From the NCBI GenBank assembly GCA_947095585.1, contig OX352762.1:90577749-90641748 (forward strand): a stretch of 64,000 nucleotides of DNA, written 5' to 3'. The position numbers and the translations under genes are program-made. Origin of the DNA: Nephrocerus scutellatus. Taxonomy: Eukaryota; Arthropoda; Insecta; Diptera; Pipunculidae. Numbering within the stretch: position 1 is the first letter of the stretch; each line of letters begins with the position of its first letter. Positions 23,620 through 35,327 of this stretch are shown here, piece by piece. A model generated the notes under the pieces. The model was not told the origin of the DNA. It was given only the letters and a program-made list of their open reading frames with translations, and ran no database searches.

Positions 23620-24230
23620 TTCCTCAATTCAAATAGTGAAGCACGAATTTCAGGCAGTGCAATCCTTTAACTATCTCGGGTCAACTGTAGCAGCCGATAA
23701 CAGCATGGGACCAGAAATACGCTCAAGACTCTTCAAACCCAGGAATTTAACCATAACATCCACGCTGGTGGTATATAAGACAATGATCATACCCGTACTT
23801 ACATATGGATCCGAGACTTAGTAGAGTCCGGGTGCTTAGTAGAAAGCATTCTGACCTATCAGCCGCGTTCGAGAGAAAAGGCTTACGGAGAATTTTTGGC
23901 TCCGTATGTGAGGAAGGACGATTCCGGAGACTCTATAATGATGAGATCTACGAGCGTTACCGCGATGGCGACATCGTGAAGAAAATTAAGCTCGATAGGC
24001 TCCGGTGGGCAGGACACTTAGCTCACATGAGCGAAGAGGATACTGCTCGGAAAGTCCTTTGCGATAGGATTTATGGAACACGACAGGGAGGCCGGCCAAG
24101 CCTACGTTAAAAGGATGGCGTAGACTAGGACGCCCAGAGTTTAGGGATGCAAAACTGGATGACTTCGGCTCCAAATCGGAACCGGCCAGAACCGGACACC
24201 GGTTGTAGAGCTAAATATGATGATGATGAC
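23620..24230 (+). pseudogene. RTE-like non-LTR element, 5'-truncated 3' end
   Basis: Only the C-terminal end of the RTE-type polyprotein remains: NYLGSTVAADNS, then VLTYGSET and YNDEIYERYRDGDIVKK, then LDRLRWAGHLAHMSEEDTA. A tail of TGATGATGATGA follows; short trinucleotide tails are typical of RTE elements. A short insertion after YGSET and a stop at GGCCAAGCCTACGTTAAAAG break the frame. The 5' cut at GGTTCCTCAATTC fits incomplete reverse transcription. The sequence aligns with the 3' part of the 47.4-50.5 kb copy. Confidence 0.88.
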
Positions 24231-24720
24231 TATAATTATAATAAATAATTATTTTATTCCTTAAAAAAATTGTAACCTTAGTTGTAATACACGTAGCATA
24301 GCATGCTAAGTCTCTATATTATTCTCAAATTATGTAAACATTCAAGTTACTCTCTCAATAAAAAATTATATGTATGATGCCCTTTCGTAGACTTGTAAAC
24401 AATAAAACAGACTAACGTTTTTCAAAATATGACCACGCTATTATATATAGCAGATACACTTCGATCGCAGGATCCTGTATTTGGCAATGTGCTGTGGATT
24501 TAATAAAATCGTCGAACATTTATAGCTCTGTGCTATCAGTGCATAATTTGAAAATCGGAGTTTTATTTTATCTTTACTTTTATTTTCTTTATTTTATCTA
24601 TTTTTTTCCAAAAATATATTTTCAATCGCAATTTATTGAGGTCATATTTTTCTTAAAAGAAAACACTAGCCTCTTTGGCAGACACTGCGACCTAAACGAT
24701 CTATTGTATCTTATGGTGTA
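24231..24720. other. AT-rich stretch, nothing recognised
   Basis: No motif or shared repeat seen. Confidence 0.4.
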
Positions 24721-24721
24721 T

Positions 24722-25940
24722 TTACTCTAAGAAACCTACCACTTCCCTAGTGAAAGATAGTGTGTCCTTAGTAGCAGAACTTTTTATCTTCGTTGTCGAG
24801 CACATTTTGTTATGAAAAATGCGTCTCCTTAACCCAAGTAGTGCTGGGCATTCGCAGAGAAAGTGCTCCGAAGACTCAATATCTTCCAAACAGAACTTAA
24901 GGTCTGTCTCCGAGCCAACACCAATTTTGTTAAGGTGATATCGCAAGCCAAAATTGCCTGTTAGGAAACTCACTAGCTTCCTAATGCTATCCCTATTTAG
25001 ATAAAGGATTTTCTTATAGTTCTCCGGTTTCACTCTGTTGTGTCTGGAAGAGATTGTAATGCACCGTAGCCGTCCCTGACTGACTGACTGAGTCAATTAA
25101 GTTAGGCGACAGCGCTTTTAGTGCTGCCTATTTGAAAGATATATATTTTAGCGACCCTAATTCATTTACGAAGATTTATTCTAGCGTACATCTTAATGGC
25201 ATGGAGTTCCGCCTGGAAAACTTCTTCGATCCATCTGTGAAGCAAACCAGACCTCTAGCGTCCAGTGCAGGAGCACCATTGCACCAGTTTACCTGGTCCA
25301 ATATTTCTACCTCAATAACCTGCCGAAACAGTGCTTCCTGACCATAACGTCGGGGATTGTGCAGAACATGTCTCTTTAAGGAATTGCGTCAAGAATCTTC
25401 AGGTGTCCCACATAGTCACTTGTTTTATACCCGTATTCTAGTTGCAGCTTAATAGCGCATCTAGTAGCCGTCTTCCTGATGAAGATTTGCCTTACAACAG
25501 CTTCTAGTGCAGTCGTAAGGCCGGTGACCGTCGACCAGTCTTCTTTTCGTGAAAGGCACTAGAACGGGTTTGCTGGGATTGATGGACAGTCCTTCTCTGT
25601 TGCACAATTCTAAGACGTGTAGTATAGCACATTGCATAACACAAGTGATAGTCGTGCAGTGCTTACCACTAATAATAATCGCCAAATCGTCCGCATAACC
25701 AATGGCGGTGTGTGAAGACCGACTAGAAGATTATAAATGACTAGTGACCACAGAAGGGGAGAAAGCACTCCTCCTTGGGGACGTCTCTTAGCTGCAGTCA
25801 CAGACACCGACGCTCCTCCCGAGGACAATTCTAGCCGGCCTCTATTTAATGGTACCAGTATCACATTCCATAAACTTTTCTTACCTCTACATTATTCCTT
25901 AAAGCATTTGCGGCTGTTGCTTGTCCGCTGCTGCAATTAA
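24722..25940 (-). pseudogene. Non-LTR element fragment: reverse transcriptase, RNase H, C-terminus
   Basis: On the minus strand the order is an RT segment with RPQGGVLSPLLWSLV near 25780, GYADDLAIIISG (25686-25700 holds GYADD) and LSINPSKPVLVPFTKRR. An RNase H start, VCFTDGSKK, lies near 25245. A C-terminal domain with LTGNFGLRYHLNKIGVG and CLEDIESSEHFLCECP lies near 24830-24960. The presence of RNase H points to the I/LOA/R1 groups of insect non-LTR elements. Frame breaks separate the parts and the endonuclease is missing. It is a third lineage of non-LTR element in the window. Confidence 0.85.
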
Positions 25941-26840
25941 GAAAAGCTCTCTAACATCTGTGTTTATCGATTCGACATTCGATGTACCGAATAAAAACGT
26001 TGCAAGAAACTGAGAAGAGCAGATGAAATAACTTCAAAGATTGGTTAGAAAGAGTCAGTTATTGAGAGAATTAAACGAGTTTACCCGCTCTAATTTAAAA
26101 TATCTTGAAATTAAATTTAATGTCGGTATCGGTATCGGTATAGGTATCTGTAATACGGTATGCCGGGTATGCCTGTGAAAAGAACATAAGTGATGACTGA
26201 TGATGAGTCTGGCCTGTGGCATTCGCTAGCACTAGCTTTCTACCAATAAAGAGATTAGAAGAGTACCATTTGATTCAGTTTCTCTTTATTCGGAATTTTT
26301 TGATGTTGACTTAAAATTAACTCTTGAAATTGAAAATGTATCTTTATGAAATCTAAATCAATCAAATTAACGTCATTCAAAGGATAAAAGAGAAAAATTT
26401 TCTGTTCGTAATTTACACATTAAAAATATATTCGAAAAAATTGGGAACACCACGTAGCCTAGATGATTGACGCAACTAAGTAAACAACCCGGTTTTTTCG
26501 CTCAATTTTTCGTCCCGTTTGCGGTCATTTTTTTCATTTTCTGTAATTGACAATGAACAGCCTTCATTAATACCAATCAAAGCTTTCTATAAAGTAACTT
26601 TTTTCTTTTATGGTGAACGTATTATGTGTCGGTAAAGTTGAAATGAAATGGCTATAATGGCTATGTAATAGGATGAGGCATTAGGGCGAGACTTTGGCTT
26701 AGGGTAAGTTTTTGAGGAATAAATGCAACTTTGATTTGCTGCGCTTTTTGAATAGAACTATTGAAGTTCTAAAGAATCCATTTGGTGGGTTTCTATCACA
26801 AATTAGATCATAATAAATAATCCTATTCCAATTTTTTAAA
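25941..26840. other. AT-rich stretch with a short GGTATC tandem run
   Basis: GTATCGGTATCGGTATAGGTATC near 26123-26150 is a small simple repeat. Nothing else recognised. Confidence 0.45.
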
Positions 26841-26841
26841 C

Positions 26842-27300
26842 TTAAATGTTCGAATTAGTTTCTAGAAGTTTTCTTTCGAGCCTTCTTAAATAACTGCAGC
26901 GATGACGTTTGTATAAGCCAATAATTCTACCATGAATTATTTTAGGAATTTGACCTGAACTGTTCAGAAAAGTACTATCAATGTTCCATCGCACAGCATA
27001 TTCATGGTTGTAATAATTACACTTTAAGTCAACTAGAAAAATCCAAGTTTTTAGTAGTTTTTTTATTTTAGACATGAAGCAGTGATGAGTACGTCCGAGG
27101 AAAGGCTCAATAGCTTCAGTTAAGGTATTCGAGTATTGCGGATCAAAGAGTGGATGGACGAGAAGTACCTGATTATTTATATTGAACATCGCTTGTGAAT
27201 AATCTGGACGTATGTAACGAACACAAACACGAATATTGTTGCATATAAAGAAGTCAATTGTTGCTTTTTTGTCAGCATATGCTTGTGACTTTAAGATGAC
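26842..27300 (-). CDS. Candidate terminal exon of an unrecognised host gene
   Basis: An uninterrupted minus-strand frame of about 152 codons ends at TAA (26842-26844). It extends upstream of its first internal ATG (27187-27189) to a TAG that is part of TTCTAG immediately before GTCATC, a plausible splice acceptor. Read from that point the peptide starts VILKSQAYADKK, continues FFICNNIRVCVRYIRPDYSQ and ends RRLERKLLETNSNI. It is rich in Cys, Arg, Tyr and His, lacks low-complexity runs, and matches no repeat family seen in the window. The C-terminal part is basic and probably helical. No family was recognised. The upstream pyrimidine tract is weak and no upstream exon was located, so this could be a decayed or chance frame. 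Confidence 0.4.
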   Translation of the reverse strand, partial: VILKSQAYADKKATIDFFICNNIRVCVRYIRPDYSQAMFNINNQVLLVHPLFDPQYSNTLTEAIEPFLGRTHHCFMSKIKKLLKTWIFLVDLKCNYYNHEYAVRWNIDSTFLNSSGQIPKIIHGRIIGLYKRHRCSYLRRLERKLLETNSNI

Positions 27301-27939
27301 CTAGAAGTATCCGATGGTTATCAAATCTTTCTTTTCGTGATATCAGATTATCGTCAAATTTTTATTTTAATAAGTCAATAATTTTTAGTCGCCCTGTGGC
27401 ACATAACAATGCATCAGCTCATTGGAATAATTAATGTTATCAATATTTATGACCAAATATTTATTGGTTCGGTAACGAGTACGAAGTCGTCTTTTACTTG
27501 CTCGAAAATGTTAAAGGTAAATGGGAATAAATTTATAGTGCATTTCAAGTATAAGTCATGTCATGATGAATTGTCGCACAGATTAAATAAAATTAAATAC
27601 ATATGTTTAATTGTTAATCTAATTCAACTTTTTATCTTGTTCTATCGAAATACATCAAAAAAGGCATAATATACAGATTTGAAGAATGCAACAAAATATA
27701 ACTTACCCCTTGGTTGTTAAGTTCTGGTTATAGTCCGGGAGGTAGCGTTGCATTTTAGGTAGTGTTTTTACGCCAATCGATTGTCATATTTTTCGATAGA
27801 CCTGGATTGACTTATAATTGAACCAAGCGTCAGCCGACGCACCCGTGGCGGGTTTGGGTGTGGGAGGATCCGAAAGTGTTAAACAAAAAATAAAATTTAA
27901 ATTAATAATTTAATTTAGGTAACATCATTGTGAGTTGAA
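27301..27939. other. Unassigned stretch
   Basis: It probably includes intron if the neighbouring exon is real. A 23-bp segment at 27730-27752 recurs inverted at 29499-29521. Confidence 0.35.
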
Positions 27940-28997
27940 AAATAAAACAACCCATAAATTAAAATTTTTCGTGTAAATTCTCTAATCGGGGGATACACAA
28001 AGTGCAAAGTTTGAATAAATCGGTTAAATTTTTTAAAAAAATTGTTAAGGAGCACCATATCACAATCACTCAAAAATTTTTACAAATAGTGTTTCCATAG
28101 GAGATACACAATGTATAAAATTTAAAGAAAAGAAAATTGTATAAAATTTTATGGGTGCCCCCCGACCCGGGCCTCGATCACTTCGAAATTTTTAAAAAAA
28201 AGTTTAGTCAATTGGAGATACAACATGCGTATAAAATTTAAAGAAGATCGGGTGTAAAATTTGTATAGGTGCCTCCCTGACCCCGGAGCACAATCACTTC
28301 CAAATTTTTATAAAAAGTGTTATCCATCGGAGTTACACATGCAATTTAATATTTGAAGAAAATCAGGTACTATTTTTTAAAAAATTTCTATGGGTGCCCC
28401 CCGACCCCGGGGCCCAATCATTACCAAATTTTTACAGAATGTGTTCTCCATCTAAAGGTAAACATGCGTATAAAATTTGAAAAAAATCGGGTACTTTTTT
28501 TTAAAAACATTTGTGGTGGTGCCCTTTACCCCAGGGCCCGATCACTACCAATTTTTTGCAAAAAATTTTGTCCATCTGAGATACATATGAGTGTAAAATT
28601 TTAAGAAAATCGGGTACTTTTTTATAAAATTTGTATGGATGCCCCCCGACCCCGGGAGAATTTCATTTCAATTCTCCAATAACCAAAAGTGTACTGAATT
28701 CCACTATAAATGCTAAAAACAAAACAAACACAATCGTAAAGCAAGCAGCGCTGCTTACAGCGCACACAGAACACAGTCGTTATAGTATGATATGATCTGA
28801 TGCCGCTATATGGAAAATATTTCGATTGGAACCCCCCGATCCCGCAGCCCGACTACCGTCAAATTATAATAGAAAGTATTGTCAAGGCAAATACAGATGT
28901 TTGCAAAGTTTGAAGAAAATCGGACTTTAGGAAGTGTGTTAAAAATTGATCTGCCCACCAGGTACCAATGGTACGCGAAGTTAATACAGAGAATTTA
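27940..28997 (+). repeat. DINE/Helentron-like repeat (family H), complete, with palindrome module
   Basis: The 5' end is CCCATAAATTAAAA with GTGTAAATTCTCTAATCGG and the 3' end is GTTAATACAGAGAATTTAAA. About six core units with CCATCGGAG and CCCCGACCCCGG lie between. Near 28670-28800 is a module found in only some copies: CAACAC-type words, the perfect palindrome AAGCAGCGCTGCTT, then GTTATAGTATGATATGAT. Confidence 0.8.
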
Positions 28998-29029
28998 AAA
29001 ATCGTCAGCTACATCGTGGAGGGGGATTA

Positions 29030-29390
29030 TGCATCAGTCCATAGTTTTCGGGATCGTCGTGATGAATAGTGCTGGATAGAATGGAGCTGGGTTATTTGGT
29101 GTTGTTGGAATAGATGAATAGGTGGTAGGGAACCTCTAGAGGATGGGTGGTTTGTTGTTTGAGTTTGTGGGATTACCGATATTACTGTCGATTCTATCGT
29201 TTTCGGGGTCGCTGAGGTAAATAGTGATGATAAAATACCTTCAGGGAGAGGGGGTCTATTGGTACGTGGGAGTGGTGGGCGATATTATTGTCGATTCCGT
29301 AGTTTTTGAGGTCGCTCATATGTACAGTGAAGGTAAGTCATCGCTGTGTGATGGGTTTGGTTGATGGAGTGAGGGGCCGATATTAGTTTC
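29030..29390 (+). repeat. Degenerate tandem repeat with GTTTTCGGG core
   Basis: Three units share TCCATAGTTTTCGGGATCG / TCTATCGTTTTCGGGGTCG / TCCGTAGTTTTTGAGGTCG followed by an AATAGTG-type box, at 155- and 103-bp spacing. A matching unit lies near 59.4 kb. The stretch is unusually G/T-rich for the window. Confidence 0.5.
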
Positions 29391-29399
29391 AAATTTTAC

Positions 29400-31260
29400 A
29401 ACTATGCAACGTCGGTCACTCAGCTATATATTATGTATATGTTTTATTATATCATTTATCGATATCAAAATCAGCCGGCTTACTATGACTTTTTCATTTG
29501 CAACGCTACCTCCCGAACTATTAAGTGTCTGTCTGTTAGCTCTACGCTGTTGTTGGAATGTTCTTCAATCAAAAGCGTACAGAAGAGGACCATAGATTAT
29601 ATACGACTATATAAAAAACTTAATAAAAACATAAAGAGCTTTGTACTCACAAGTATGTGAATGCTGCCATAGTGTCGACCAGTCCTTCGGAGTCACAATC
29701 ACTCTCACCCTCAGTCAGTTGTTAACCTCAGACATTTATGTCGATGACTTTTTCACATTACACATACATAAAACGGCAGATTACAATGTAAACTTTCATC
29801 GAAATCCTATTTACTCATATCCTGCTACTTTTCTTCCTTCCAACGCCAGCCATCTTCAGTTGGATTATCTTTCATCTGCTTTACGAAAATTGAACTCAGG
29901 TTGATTTTAGGAAGAAAAAATGTGAGTACATAAACGGGTATACTCGTACATTAAAAAGTTTTTTGCTTGTATGGGGCACGTTTTTCTTTCAGTAAATTTT
30001 AGGACACGACAGTGAAACTACTAATAGTTTCGCATAGTAAATAAGAGGGGCAAGGTCTTTTGGAACTTGTTCAGGACGTTTCTTTTAATTTTTGGAACAT
30101 AGGAAATTTCAACAAAATATTATTTCAACCCTCCATTGGTACTTGTACTTGTGTTGAACTTTTTTTGATCTCAACTTACACTTTTGTATATCCAAACGAC
30201 GAATATGTATAGTAATTATGAAAATGCAAAAATGTTAAACGCCATGAGGGTACGATATCTACTGAATGCATTTTTATTAGTTAGTTGCCATAATAGTATT
30301 CTTTAGAACAAATGGACGTAACAACGTGAGAAAAAACGAGAAAAGCATTAATATGGTAAACTAATTATCATACTTTTCCTCTTCAAAGAAACTAATTTTC
30401 CTTTTCTTACGCGCTCCGCACTGAAGCTAGATAGACAAGTTAAGAGATTTTTTCAGAATATTCGTAAAAAGGAAACGTTCGCTCGTAATATTAAATGAAT
30501 TGCCAATTATATTTCCATAATTAAATAACTTTTGGGTTGAAATTGCGCTGCAGAAGCGTTATTGTTCATAAACATAACAATTAATTATCACTTTTTATTT
30601 TTGCACAAGTATTTCCACACATTACGGAGAGATTTATTAGGTGGAAAAATTAATTGTACATATTGGTTCCTCTGATTTGACTGTTCCCTGTGCTGGTAGT
30701 ATAAATGTTTGTTACTCTTCAACCAGAAATATAATTCATAGTTATTGCATTGGTGCTATGCATTTCTTTGATCTCACATTGTTGCGAAAACTATAAAATG
30801 TTAAATAGCTATGTATTTCAAGAGGGTAGTTAGATTGTTTACACTTTGAAGCCTGCGTCCATATTCTATTAAAAACATCTACATTCGAGAAGTCTTTACA
30901 ATACATTAAAAAACAAACATTTTATTACAATTTTGAATAAACCATTGCTATTCTTGTTCTCACATAAACATATAGTTACTCCAATCATCTGCACTATTTA
31001 CTCGCTGGGCCTGCATAAAGTTTCCAGATGGTATTCCGACAGAACTTAAAAAAAATCGAATAAAAAATCGAACTTATTGAAAATAGGAATGGTTAGTAAA
31101 AAGCTACAGTAAATCTGCCTACTGGTGCGCATTTCAATACGGATAGAAAAGCTCAATTTTTCTTAACTGTAAAAAGTTTAGAAAAATGATGCAATATAAT
31201 ATATAACAAAATAATAAACAAGGACATGCTTTTTCCATACGATTCCAAACGATGTTTAGT
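29400..31260. other. AT-rich stretch, nothing recognised
   Basis: Open frames of 60-90 codons near 29.4-29.9 kb overlap in two frames and show no motif. No shared repeat was seen apart from the 23-bp inverted match at 29499-29521. Confidence 0.4.
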
Positions 31261-31266
31261 ATTTAT

Positions 31267-33734
31267 TCATCACCATCATCATATTTGGCTCTACAACCGG
31301 GGTCCGGTCCTGGCCTCCCGCGAAAAGTCTCTCCACCGGTCCCGATTTCGAGCCTATGTCATCCAGTTTGGCATCCCTAAACTCTGGGCGTCCTGGTGTA
31401 TGCCATCCTTCGAGCGTAGTCTTGGCCGGCCTCGCTGTCGTGTGCCATAAATCCTACCGCAAATGACTTTCCGAGCAGTATCCTCTTCGCTCATACGAGC
31501 TAAGTGTCCTGTCCACCGGAGCCTATCGAGCTTAATTTTCTTCACGATGTCGACATCGCGGTAACGCTCGTAGATCTCATCATTATAGAGTCTCCGGAAT
31601 CGTCCTTCCTCACATATGGGGCCAACAGTTCTCCGTAAGACTTTTCTCTCGAACACGGCTAAGAGGTCAGAATGCTTTTTGCTAAGCACCCAAGTCTCGG
31701 ATCCATATGTAAGTACTGGTATGACCATTGTCTTATATATCAGCAGCTTGGCTATGCTATCATAGGCAGCTTTAAAGTCTATAAAAAAATGGTGTAGTGA
31801 GTTTTGAAACTCTAGACGTTTTTTCATCACCTTCCTAAGGGTGTAAATCTGATCAGTTTTTGATTTGCCTGGGAAGAAGCCACACTGCTATGGACCAATG
31901 ATGAATTTAACGTATGGGGCTATCCTGTCTTGAAGGATAGAGGAGAAAATCTTATACGCGCAACTCAACAACGTTATTCCTCGATAATTGCTGCAGGTTG
32001 TGATATCTCCTTTCTTATGTACAGGATGCCTCTTCGCCAGTCTTCTGGCATCGCTTCTTCCTCCCATTATTGCACAATAAGTTTATGAATTGCTTGATGT
32101 TTTATTCAGTTCCGCTGGGATTACATCAGATCCCGGGGCCTTATTATTTTTGAGCTAATTTATCGCTCTGCTAACTTCATCTATGCTTGGTGGTGGCAGC
32201 ATAGTATGATCTTGGGTCCTTGGTGGAGCCTCCAATTCCTCAGTTAGCTGGCCATTAAGCAACTCAAAAAAGTGCTCTCACCATCGCTCTAAGATGCCTT
32301 TGAGATCAGCGATCAGATTACCCTCTTTGTCTTTGCAGTATATGCAACGCGGTGTAAATTGCGACATACCGCGGACTCTTTGGTAGAACTTCCGCGCCTG
32401 GTGCGGTCCTCGCTCTCTATTCTGTTCTAGTTCACAGACGAGATTCTTCTCCCAGGCTGCTTTCTTTCGCCAGTGAACTGTTTTTTGATATCTTCTGAGC
32501 TCTTTATATTCATCTTCGCTTGTCCGCTTTCTATGAGATACGCAACATTCTTACGTTCAGTCGCTAGCTTACATTTGTCATTCAACCAGTCGTTCCGATC
32601 TCTACGACTACTGCCTAAGATGGAGTCAGCAGTACTAATGACAGTTTTCATAAGGCGTGTCTATTTCTCTTCTACGCCCGGCATCTCAGCCCCATTCTCC
32701 CTCTATTTTGGGCGAGTCCTATCTCTTGACCGTAGTTGTTTCTGGTCTCTACTTTGCGAAGGGCAGCCGTGTTGACTCGAATCTGTTTCGCGGATGCAGT
32801 CCGTTCGTACCGAGGTCGGGTCCGGGTTGTCGCGGCGGTCTATCAACACGTGGTCTATCTGGTTGCGAGTGGCTTCATGAGGTGATACCCAGGTGGCTTT
32901 GTGGATATTTTTACGCGCAAACCTTGTACTCGCAACGACCAAATTATTGCTTTCTGCCATCTCTATGACTCGTTGTCCATTGTCATTAGCGTTCTCATGT
33001 AAGCTATGGGTGCAAATTTACCGCCTGAATACTGGCTTCCTACCTATTTTGGAATTCATATCCTCCAGAATGATTTTTACGTCATACTGAGCACGACTGA
33101 TTCAAAGAATTCTTCTTTTTCATCATCTGGAGAATCCTCTGTAGGTGCGTGAACGTTTGTGAGGGTTATGTTCTTAAATTTGTCCCGCACGCGAAGCCTG
33201 CATAGCCGTTCATTTACTGATCTACAGCCGATAACGGTGGGTTTCATTATTTTGCTGACTAGAAACCCCACCTCGAGCACAGCGGTAATATATGTCATAT
33301 TCTGATTTTTGTAAGACACCATTCCCCGTCCACCGCATCTCGTGAATTGCTCTTATGTCAGCATTAAATTTGGACAGGTTATCGCCTAGCTGCTTTGCAA
33401 CTCGAGCTCTATACAGTGAGCGTACGTTCCATGAGAAAATTCTTAAATCGTTTAGCCGTTTTCGTTGCCGTGGTCGTTGTCGTTCATCAGTGTTTCCGGG
33501 GCTGATTTTGGGTTCCATAATATGGGTTTTTTACGGGCTAGGTTATTGGCCTCGCGCCAACCTTACTTTGAAGGTACTAGCCAGATAATTTCGCTTTTCC
33601 TGTACTGGAGGAAAATTACCAGCGGCCACCACGTGGAGGTTTGATTGCACTTCCACCAGTCAGAGATAGTAGCGCTCAAATGCATTCTGAAGCATTCTGT
33701 ATTATTCGCCCTACTCTGCTGATGGCTGACCGCC
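31267..33734 (-). pseudogene. RTE-like non-LTR element with internal in-frame deletion
   Basis: The minus-strand order is an endonuclease N-terminus (LNDLRIFSWNVRSLYRAR near 33430, then EMRWTGNGVLQKSEYD), FKNITLTNVHAPTEDSP near 33150, and RNQIDHVLIDRRDN near 32850. A linker with SILGSSRRDRNDW and a decayed RT start follow. FIDFKAAYDSIAKLLIYKTM near 31760 then joins the first RT motif directly to the C-terminal VIPVLTYGSETW. The longer copy at 47.4-50.5 kb shows that about 570-590 bp, including the catalytic YADD, is deleted in frame. The 3' end carries an ATGATGATG-type tail. Both copies begin at the same GGCGG word, so this 5' end is probably the true one. Confidence 0.92.
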
Positions 33735-35327
33735 TTAGTATTTATTTAATATAAATATAATTTATAAGCATTATAAGTTTAATAAGCATTCCGATTAAAC
33801 TTTTTCTATGCTGTTATAAGTCCTTTAATGCTAGACTCTAGAACGATATCACGTGGAGCGTTGCGTTCGAACTGTTAAGTGCAATAGCGCGCGTTGACTG
33901 TCCGGGTAGCGAATAAGCGCCTCGAACTATAAACTACAAATGAGTTCTATAAACTTTTTCGTTCGAATTCTTTATCGTTAATCCCGATTCGACACATCAA
34001 CAACACTACTATCTGATGCTCCAGGGCATCTGGCATTACATCTGGAGCTACAGCGACTGCTGAGGTATTTACTAATACGAACCGCTACCACAGACTCTTT
34101 ATAAGTATTTATAAAAAACTTACAAATGATCTATATGTATATGTACATGTACATATATATAAAATAACAACATTAAGCCATTCTTACTACGCTCATTGGT
34201 TGATTACTTTTGATCGATTTTTTCATATTCCTTTTTTATTTGGTAAATGAAAATATATTTCATTCATTTTGATACAAGCTTATAGACGTCGCATCGTAAC
34301 TTCGAAAGTTTCCAAGATTAAAACAGCTATTAAAAACAGAAAATCTTTTCTGAAAATACTTGCCCTGAAGATTGCTCTTGTTGTTTACTACAAAAACGTA
34401 CCAACGCACTCATTTAATCTTTCTCGTCAACGAAACGCAACGAAATCACTACAATGCTTTTAGTGTGCAGTAAAAAATTTTCCCATTTAAAATGGATTAT
34501 GATATGATGTATATTTTGCTTTGCATCCATGATCGATTTGTATAGTCAGAACTCTACGTTCCGCTAGATTCAGTAAAATATTATTTCTGTTGGTATTATC
34601 TACTATAACTAAAGGTATTCTTACTTATTTTCCTTTGTTCACCTTTTGATTGAAATATCTCATCTGTCCACTGAATAGTATGATTTCTGCTTTGAAATTT
34701 ATGCAAACTTGGCCACAAACAAAAGTCCTGGCCATACGAAAGGATCATTTCAATAAAAATAATCCCGTCGCAGCTTGAAGTGCGTTCTGTTCTGTTGTTT
34801 TTCTGTGCCGCTTGGTGCTGCTTCATGGCCGGTTGCAAGACCTAATCTATACCGGCATACGAGTGTATCTATAGTATAGTGTAAAAACATAAAGTACTGT
34901 CAATTTCATAAATGGCGTATTCATATTTCATGTTAAACCTCTTATCTTCTTTTTGTTGAACCAATATAGGAAGAGGATGAAAAATGTTATTGAAAAGTTT
35001 TCTCTTCGAGGAATTAGGAATATTTTTTAAAGTTTCCTACCATATCCTCAAGAGAAATTTGTTTTTCATCTTCAATGGTTCGTGTGTTATATCTACATAT
35101 TTTATGTAGATTTTGTTCCTCAACATCACAAACTGTCACAAAACTATAATTAGCTGAGTTGAATACGTTGATCTCTTTTTTCTTTAACAAATACGAAATT
35201 TATTAGATGTCAATGGCGTTTTAAAAAAATAGAGAATAGAAAAATATTAAAATAGGTAAAGTAAAGTTAAGCCTATTATTTCTTACCATTTTTAAGAACT
35301 TTGCTTTGCAAATGGCCGCTGACGCAT
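33735..35327. other. AT-rich stretch, nothing recognised
   Basis: A TA/CATA-rich run lies near 34134-34165. Open frames near 34.3 and 34.7 kb lack motifs. No shared repeat was seen. Confidence 0.4.

Noticed and set aside
32427..33588. Several plus-strand open frames of 60-100 codons
   Set aside because: They are shadows of the minus-strand RTE-like endonuclease and linker.
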